Origin: Actinomadura physcomitrii
GTDB lineage: Bacteria > Actinomycetota > Actinomycetes > Streptosporangiales > Streptosporangiaceae
DNA: 64,000 bases
Direction: 5' to 3'
Assembly: GCF_008923205.2 (NCBI RefSeq)
Contig: NZ_WBMS02000033.1
Span: 45,136-109,135 of the forward strand
This document shows positions 59,000 to 64,000 of this stretch, in pieces. The notes beneath the pieces were generated by a model, which saw only the letters and a program-made list of their open reading frames with translations, searched no databases and was not told the origin of the DNA. A program made the translations under genes and the position numbers. Numbering within the stretch: the stretch's first letter is position 1; every line of letters begins with the position of its first letter.

Positions 59000-60952
59000 T
59001 CACTTCCCGATCCGGAGCGTCACCGCGACCGGATAGTGGCCGGACGCCCCCGAGCGCGGGACGTCGTAGTCGCTGAACAGCACCCCGTCGGAGCCGAAGA
59101 CGTAGTCGGTGCGGTCGCCGTCCGCCGAGGTCGGGGACGCGTCGCCGCCGAGCGCGGCGTTGCGCAGGTCGGTTCCGTCGGTCATGTCGGACACCTCGGG
59201 GCTGCCGGGGCCGGCGCCGAAGTCGCCGCCGATGACGGTCCGGGGCGCGCCGCCCCAGGCGCGCAGCAGCGCCGCGACCTCGCGGGACCGCTCGCCGCTC
59301 TGCCCGTCGCCGCCCTGCAGCCGGGTCGACCACACGTCCATCGTGCTCGCGCCGACGGCCAGCCGCGCCCACACGTACCCGCGGATCTGCGACCAGTCGC
59401 CCTTCTGCATCCGGCCCGTCCCGGAGCTGCGGACGGGCAGCGAGGTCAGGATCGCGTTGCCGAACTGGCCGTCGGCCGCCGGTCCCCAGATCAGCTTCAT
59501 GCCGAGCCGCCGCGACAGGTAGACGCCGAGGTCGGCGGTGCCCGACAGCAGCGACCCGCGGCTCGCCTCCTGCAGCAGGACGACCTGGGCGCGCTGCCTC
59601 TCGATGGTGCGGGCGACGCCCTCGGGGTCGAGGCGGCCCTTCTGGTTGACGGCGTCCTCGATGTTGTAGCTGAGCAGGCGAACCTGGCCGGGGACGGGCC
59701 CGGCCTTCGCCGTCCCGTCCGGCGCGGCGACGGTGAACACCGCGGTGCCGAGCAGCAGGACGAGCGCGGCGGCGCCGCCGGCCAGGGCGCGCAGCGGCGC
59801 CCGCGCGGGCAGCGGGCCGCCGCGGGCCGCCGCGGCGGCGGCGAGCCCGCCGAGCGCGATACCCGCGACGCCCGGCAGGACGTTGTTCGGGAACGGCAGC
59901 GGCGACAGGGCGCTCACCTGGTACGGGACGAGCAGGACGAGGATCAGGAAGCCGCCGAGCGCGGCGCCCACGTCGATCCGCCAGACCGGCCCGCCGGTCC
60001 CGGCGCGGCGCAGCGGCGCCCGGCACGCCACCGCCAGCAGCCACGCCGACAGCACCTGCCCGAGCACGACGATCGGCACCACCTCGATGCCGGTGACCGC
60101 GTACGTCCCGGCGACCGCGCCCGCGCCGACGCCGAGCACGGTGCCGCCGAGCACGCACACCCCGCCGGGGACGGCGCGCACGGCGAGCCCGGACGCCAGG
60201 AACGCCAGCGCCAGGCCCTGCCCGACGACGATCGCGATGTGCGCGGCGGTCAGCGACTGCCAGCCGGACGAGGCGACGAACGCGGGGCTGGCCAGCACCA
60301 GCACCTGCAGCGCGAGGAACGGCCCCAACGCGGCGGCGCCCATCGCGTCCCGCCACGACAGGCCCGGCGCCACGACAGGCCCGGACGACAGCTCCCGGTA
60401 GAGGGCGGCGGCGCCGAGCGCCACGAACGCCAGGCACGCCGCCCACGGCCCGATCCCGCTCCGCCACACCGGGTCCCAGGTGGCGAAGCACATCCGGACG
60501 GCGGTGTCGGCGGACAGGCCCGCGACGGTCGCGGTCGCGAACCCGACGCCGGACAGCCCGCGCGCCCCCTCGAACAGCGCCGCGACCGCGATCATGCCGA
60601 TGGCGGTGCCGGCGAACGCCAGCCAGGTCTGCGGGCCGATCGCCTGGGCGAGCAGCCGGACGGCGAACAGCCCGCCGACCCCTGCGAGCAGCAGCCCGCT
60701 CGGGCCCGCGGCGCGGCGCACGAGCGGCGCGGCGAACCCGGCGAGATAGACCGCCAGCACGGCGACCGCGGCCACGCCGGTGCCGGCGTCGTCGGCGAAG
60801 TGGTCGAGCTGGGGAAGCGAGAAGCGCAGGGTCTGCGCGAGCACCGCGACCGTGATCGCGATGAGCGTCAGCCGGGCGGGGCCCTGCGGGACGATCGACG
60901 GTCCCGGCGCTGCCGGGCCGCCGGTCTTGGTGCCTACCTCTGTGCTGGCCAA
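59000..60952 (-). CDS. Polytopic membrane protein with C-terminal endonuclease/exonuclease/phosphatase-fold domain
   Basis: 650 aa from TTG 60952, the best start before the first membrane span (the frame upstream is Arg-rich shadow). Roughly 12 hydrophobic segments cover residues 25-385. The C-terminal EEP domain (LLSYNIEDAVNQKGRLDPEGV, VVLLQEASRGSLL, GDFGAG, DRTDYVFG, SGHYPVAV) would face outward. Two key positions differ from active enzymes: GDFN is GDFG, and SDH is SGH. It is likely catalytically impaired. The function is unknown; similar actinobacterial proteins are annotated only as EEP family. Confidence 0.8.
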   Translation of the reverse strand: MASTEVGTKTGGPAAPGPSIVPQGPARLTLIAITVAVLAQTLRFSLPQLDHFADDAGTGVAAVAVLAVYLAGFAAPLVRRAAGPSGLLLAGVGGLFAVRLLAQAIGPQTWLAFAGTAIGMIAVAALFEGARGLSGVGFATATVAGLSADTAVRMCFATWDPVWRSGIGPWAACLAFVALGAAALYRELSSGPVVAPGLSWRDAMGAAALGPFLALQVLVLASPAFVASSGWQSLTAAHIAIVVGQGLALAFLASGLAVRAVPGGVCVLGGTVLGVGAGAVAGTYAVTGIEVVPIVVLGQVLSAWLLAVACRAPLRRAGTGGPVWRIDVGAALGGFLILVLLVPYQVSALSPLPFPNNVLPGVAGIALGGLAAAAAARGGPLPARAPLRALAGGAAALVLLLGTAVFTVAAPDGTAKAGPVPGQVRLLSYNIEDAVNQKGRLDPEGVARTIERQRAQVVLLQEASRGSLLSGTADLGVYLSRRLGMKLIWGPAADGQFGNAILTSLPVRSSGTGRMQKGDWSQIRGYVWARLAVGASTMDVWSTRLQGGDGQSGERSREVAALLRAWGGAPRTVIGGDFGAGPGSPEVSDMTDGTDLRNAALGGDASPTSADGDRTDYVFGSDGVLFSDYDVPRSGASGHYPVAVTLRIGK

Positions 60953-61309
60953 TTGAACGAGTGCTCCCGGGGGACGAGCGGACCTACGGGGGTAACGGCG
61001 ACGCGGCACTGCGCGGCCCCTGCGGACTCTACGGCCCCGGCGGGCGCCGTGCGCGCCGAACCGCCGGGCGCGGAACCGATCACCCCGCCGGACGATCATA
61101 CGGCCCGGCGCGGGTGCGCCGGGCCGGGCGGGCGAGACCCGCCACGCGGCCCGTCGGGCCGCCGCCCGCACCGCGGACGCCCCCGCCGGGCCCGGCCGGG
61201 TTCAGGGGCCCGGAAACCGATCACGGCCGGAGGCGATCCAGGGATCGCGCTCCGGCCGTGGTCGTCAGGCCCGTGGGGCCGCCGCCGTCGGTGCGGGGTC
61301 AGTGACCGG
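60953..61309. other. Intergenic region between rpsA and the EEP gene
   Basis: Holds the rpsA terminator (61222-61260) and presumably the promoter of the EEP gene near 60953-61000. The rest is featureless GC-rich sequence; I see no gene. Confidence 0.5.
61222..61260 (-). terminator. rpsA terminator
   Basis: An 18-bp stem with one bulged base and a 2-nt loop: CACGGCCGGAG+GCGATCC pairs with GGATCGC+CTCCGGCCGTG, 50 bases after rpsA. Confidence 0.75.
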
Positions 61310-62788
61310 TCACTGGCCGCCGGACAGCTTCTCCCGCAGCGCGGCGAGGGCCTCGTCGGTCGCCAGCGCGCCGCCGCCCGACTCGCTCTCGCCGCCGCCG
61401 GAGTAGGAGGTCTCGCCGCCGCCGGTCGCGGGGCCGGTCTCGGCCTCCGCCTCGGCCTTGCGGGCCTCCTCGATCTGCTTGCGGTGCGCGTCGAAGCGGG
61501 CGCGGGCCTCGGCGTACTGCCGCTCCCAGGTCTCGCGCTGCTCGTCGAAGCCCGGCAGCCACTCGCCCGTCTCGGCGTCGAAGCCCTCGGGGTACTTGTA
61601 GTTGCCCTGCTCGTCGTACTCGGCCGGCATGCCGTACAGGGTCGGGTCGAAGTCCTCTTCCTCGATCCCCGCGGCGCCCTCGTTGGCCTGCTTGAGCGAC
61701 AGGCTGATCCGCCGCCGGTCGAGGTCGATGTCGATGATCTTCACGAAGATCTCGTCGCCGACCTGGACGACCTGCTCGGGGATCTCCACGTGCCGCTCGG
61801 CCAGCTCGGAGATGTGCACCAGGCCCTCGATGCCCTCCTCGACGCGGACGAACGCGCCGAACGGCACCAGCTTGGTGACGCGGCCCGGCACGACCTGCCC
61901 GATCTGGTGGGTGCGGGCGAACTGCTGCCACGGGTCTTCCTGGGTCGCCTTGAGCGACAGGGAGACGCGCTCGCGCTCCATGTCGACGTCCAGGACCTCG
62001 ACCGTGACCTCCTGGCCGACCTCGACGACCTCGGACGGGTGGTCGATGTGCTTCCAGGACAGCTCGGAGACGTGCACCAGGCCGTCGACGCCGCCGAGGT
62101 CGACGAACGCGCCGAAGTTGACGATCGAGGAGACGACGCCCTTGCGGACCTGGCCCTTCTGCAGGGTGTTGAGGAAGGTCTGGCGGACCTCGCTCTGCGT
62201 CTGCTCCAGCCAGGCGCGGCGGGACAGGACCACGTTGTTGCGGTTCTTGTCCAGCTCGATGATCTTCGCCTCGAGCTCGCGGCCGACGTAGGGCTGCAGG
62301 TCGCGGACGCGGCGCATCTCGACCAGCGACGCGGGCAGGAAGCCGCGCAGGCCGATGTCGAGGATGAGACCGCCCTTGACGACCTCGATGACGGTGCCGG
62401 TGACGATGCCGTCCTCGTCCTTGATCTTCTCGATCGTGCCCCAGGCGCGCTCGTACTGGGCGCGCTTCTTGGACAGGATCAGACGGCCTTCCTTGTCCTC
62501 CTTCTGGAGGACGAGGGCCTCGACGTGGTCGCCCACGGCGACGACCTCGTTGGGGTCGACGTCGTGCTTGATGGACAGCTCACGCGAGGGGATGACGCCC
62601 TCGGTCTTGTAGCCGATGTCGAGGAGGACCTCGTCACGATCGACCTTGACGACAGTGCCCTCGACAATGTCGCCGTCGTTGAAGTACTTGATGGTCTCGT
62701 CGATCGCCGCGAGGAAGGCTTCCTCGGACCCGATGTCGTTGACCGCTACCTGCGGGGTGGTCGAGGTGGCCTCGGTGCTGCTCGTCAT
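61310..62788 (-). CDS. rpsA: 30S ribosomal protein S1
   Basis: mRNA-binding protein of the small subunit. 492 aa with four S1 domains: about residues 35-105 (GDIVEGTVVKVDRDEVLLDIGYKTEGVIPSREL), 120-190, 205-275 (GVVSSIVNFGAFVDLGGVDGLVHVSELSW) and 290-365 (GRVTKLVPFGAFVRVEEGIEGLVHISELA). A Gln/Glu/Ser-rich tail of about 120 residues ends it. This four-domain form is typical for actinobacteria, against six in enterics. It is transcribed from a consensus promoter with a leader of about 180 nt. Confidence 0.96.
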   Translation of the reverse strand: MTSSTEATSTTPQVAVNDIGSEEAFLAAIDETIKYFNDGDIVEGTVVKVDRDEVLLDIGYKTEGVIPSRELSIKHDVDPNEVVAVGDHVEALVLQKEDKEGRLILSKKRAQYERAWGTIEKIKDEDGIVTGTVIEVVKGGLILDIGLRGFLPASLVEMRRVRDLQPYVGRELEAKIIELDKNRNNVVLSRRAWLEQTQSEVRQTFLNTLQKGQVRKGVVSSIVNFGAFVDLGGVDGLVHVSELSWKHIDHPSEVVEVGQEVTVEVLDVDMERERVSLSLKATQEDPWQQFARTHQIGQVVPGRVTKLVPFGAFVRVEEGIEGLVHISELAERHVEIPEQVVQVGDEIFVKIIDIDLDRRRISLSLKQANEGAAGIEEEDFDPTLYGMPAEYDEQGNYKYPEGFDAETGEWLPGFDEQRETWERQYAEARARFDAHRKQIEEARKAEAEAETGPATGGGETSYSGGGESESGGGALATDEALAALREKLSGGQ

Positions 62789-62974
62789 GTGTCGGCTGGC
62801 TCCGGTACGGACATGGAAGTCGTGATGGGTTGTGCGCGGAGGGCCGTCCGCCCTGCCGAGAACCGGAAGGAACGCGGTGCTGACCGCGTCAGTGAACCGA
62901 ACCGATGTCGCCGACCTGACCGAGCGCGAGCCTGCTCCGTCCGAAGCGCGCGCAGGCCCACAGCGCAGCGATCA

Positions 62975-63003
62975 GAATATGGGACGCGGCGCGCCTGGTC
63001 AAT
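62975..63003 (-). promoter_or_regulatory. Consensus housekeeping promoter of rpsA
   Basis: TTGACC, 17 bases, TATTCT on the minus strand, the best sigma-70-type promoter seen in the window. It predicts transcription from about 62968 and a leader of about 180 nt (62789-62968) with no open frame, possibly used for S1 autoregulation. Confidence 0.75.
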
Positions 63004-63032
63004 CCGGTGGGCACGCCGCCGGCCGGCCCGCA

Positions 63033-64000
63033 TCAGTAGACCCGCGCCCAGGCCCGGTACGGCTTGCCCAGCCGGTCCTCGAACATATTGGGAAACGTCA
63101 CCGTGTTCGGGTCTCCGTCAGATGTGTACCGCTCCTCGGGGTGCTTGTCCAGATAATCGAGCCAAGCGGTCGAGCAGAACTGCTTGCAGTCGTCCTCTTT
63201 GATCTTGCCCTCGGACCGTACCCGGTCGATCGCCCACCGGTCGAACCTCCCGTCGAACGGCGACACCGACGGCCGCCACCCCGCCAGGAAGATCCCCTGG
63301 AAGGCGTACGAGCCGTCCTTCTTCTGCGCCCACGCCGCCTTGTGCGGGGCGACGCCGAACGGGTACGCGAACGTCGTCGTGTGCGTCCCGGTCATCTTGA
63401 CGATCTCGTCCTCCATGCCGCCGATCTCCTTGTACACCTGCTCCTTGGACAGGTGCGACAGGTCGGGGTGCGACATGGTGTGGTTGGCGATCTCGTACCC
63501 GTGCTGGGCGAGCCACTTCAGGCCCGCGGCGGCCTGCAGGTCGCTCATCCCGAACAGGTCCTTGTTCAGGTAGAACGTCGCGACCGGCCGGAACCCGGGG
63601 TTCTCCCGCGCCACCTGCTCGATGACGCCCACCGCCGTGTCGGGCTTCGGGTTGCCCCCCGCGTCCAGCCCGAAGTGCCCCGGGGTGCTGTCGTCGAAGG
63701 TGAGCACGACGGGGTGCTTGCCGGCCGGGACGTCGATCCATCCCTTGACGAAGTCCGCCGCGGTGATCGGCACGTACCCGTCCTTGGCGAGCCGCGTCAG
63801 CTCGTCGTACAGCTCCTTGGTCGAGCGGTCCAGCGACTGCTGCGGCTTGACCATGATCCGGTGGTACATGATCACCGGGACCTGGCCCAGCTCGTCGGCC
63901 TTGGCCTGCGCCGCCGCGGGCGCCGCGGCCGCGAGCCGCGCGGGCGCCGGCGGGCTCGCCGTCCCGCTCGCGGACGGCGCCGCGCGGCCGGGCGCCGGCG
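63033..64000 (-). CDS. Polysaccharide deacetylase-family protein; 5' end outside window
   Basis: At least 322 residues visible; the frame remains open to the right edge with a Pro/Ala-rich linker (PSASGTASPPAPARLAAAAP) that usually follows a signal peptide, so the N terminus is missing. The NodB fold shows VPVIMYHRIM (motif), PVVLTFDDSTP (TFDD, catalytic Asp and metal Asp), ATFYLNKDLFG, EIANHTMSHPDLSHL (HxxxH metal ligands) and TTFAYPFGVAPHKA. It is a predicted secreted or anchored carbohydrate esterase family 4 enzyme acting on cell-wall glycans; substrate unknown. Confidence 0.9.
   Translation of the reverse strand, partial: PAPGRAAPSASGTASPPAPARLAAAAPAAAQAKADELGQVPVIMYHRIMVKPQQSLDRSTKELYDELTRLAKDGYVPITAADFVKGWIDVPAGKHPVVLTFDDSTPGHFGLDAGGNPKPDTAVGVIEQVARENPGFRPVATFYLNKDLFGMSDLQAAAGLKWLAQHGYEIANHTMSHPDLSHLSKEQVYKEIGGMEDEIVKMTGTHTTTFAYPFGVAPHKAAWAQKKDGSYAFQGIFLAGWRPSVSPFDGRFDRWAIDRVRSEGKIKEDDCKQFCSTAWLDYLDKHPEERYTSDGDPNTVTFPNMFEDRLGKPYRAWARVY

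Overview
The window is very GC-rich DNA with G or C at almost every third codon position and many GTG starts. Its gene content is typically actinobacterial: ectABCD with ehuBCDA, SoxR, GTP-dependent PEP carboxykinase, a ParA-ScpA-ScpB-RluB-TyrA-Cmk-Der block, and F420/flavin PPOX-fold enzymes. The best guess is a chromosomal segment of a filamentous actinomycete of the Actinomadura/Streptosporangiales type; this placement is inference. I see no rRNA, tRNA, IS element, prophage or CRISPR array.

Layout: (1) 1-4072: gnd (3' end outside the window), divergent from a beta-phosphoglucomutase/GH65 phosphorylase pair. (2) 4116-6604: soxR, with a near-ideal SoxR box and an apparently leaderless promoter, and pckG, whose upstream region holds a DasR-like and a CRP-like palindrome. 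(3) 6783-9842: molybdate operon (HTH-TOBE regulator, modA, modB, modC). (4) 10022-12608: HSL-type hydrolase; a PPOX-fold protein behind a second SoxR box; two small membrane proteins, one with a five-copy GDQRVA repeat. (5) 12788-26858: a long minus-strand housekeeping block (coiled-coil protein, pyrG, NUDIX, xerD, parA, an RHH-like protein, a SecD-head membrane protein, scpA, scpB, rluB, aroH, tyrA, cmk, der). (6) 27265-35425: prolyl aminopeptidase, then hydroxyectoine synthesis and ectoine uptake genes, punctuated by strong hairpins. (7) 35570-43870: GlxA-type regulator; a Cys-less thiolase fold with a DUF35 partner and a nitronate-monooxygenase-like gene sharing an operator; CapA, an SGNH hydrolase, two GNATs and a small acidic protein. 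(8) 43881-47268: uvrB and an orphan histidine kinase. (9) 47512-57746: the accessory region, with a three-gene cassette (2TM protein, cupin, inositol-monophosphatase fold), an ArsB/SLC13-type permease, and a divergent 1961-residue protein joining TIR, a degenerate calcineurin-like domain, NACHT ATPase, pentapeptide repeats and about 15 WD40 repeats. (10) 57852-64000: coaE, GNAT, a membrane EEP-fold protein, rpsA with a long leader, and a truncated polysaccharide deacetylase.

The most interesting item is the TIR-NACHT-WD40 gene. It looks like a bacterial NLR-type immune protein in which the usual metallophosphoesterase module has lost every metal-binding motif while a TIR domain sits at the N terminus. 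Secondary themes are two SoxR boxes that predict a small redox regulon, paired carbon-control boxes at pckG, a shared operator on the acyl-CoA genes, and a recurrent -10/6-nt/start-codon layout suggesting many leaderless transcripts.
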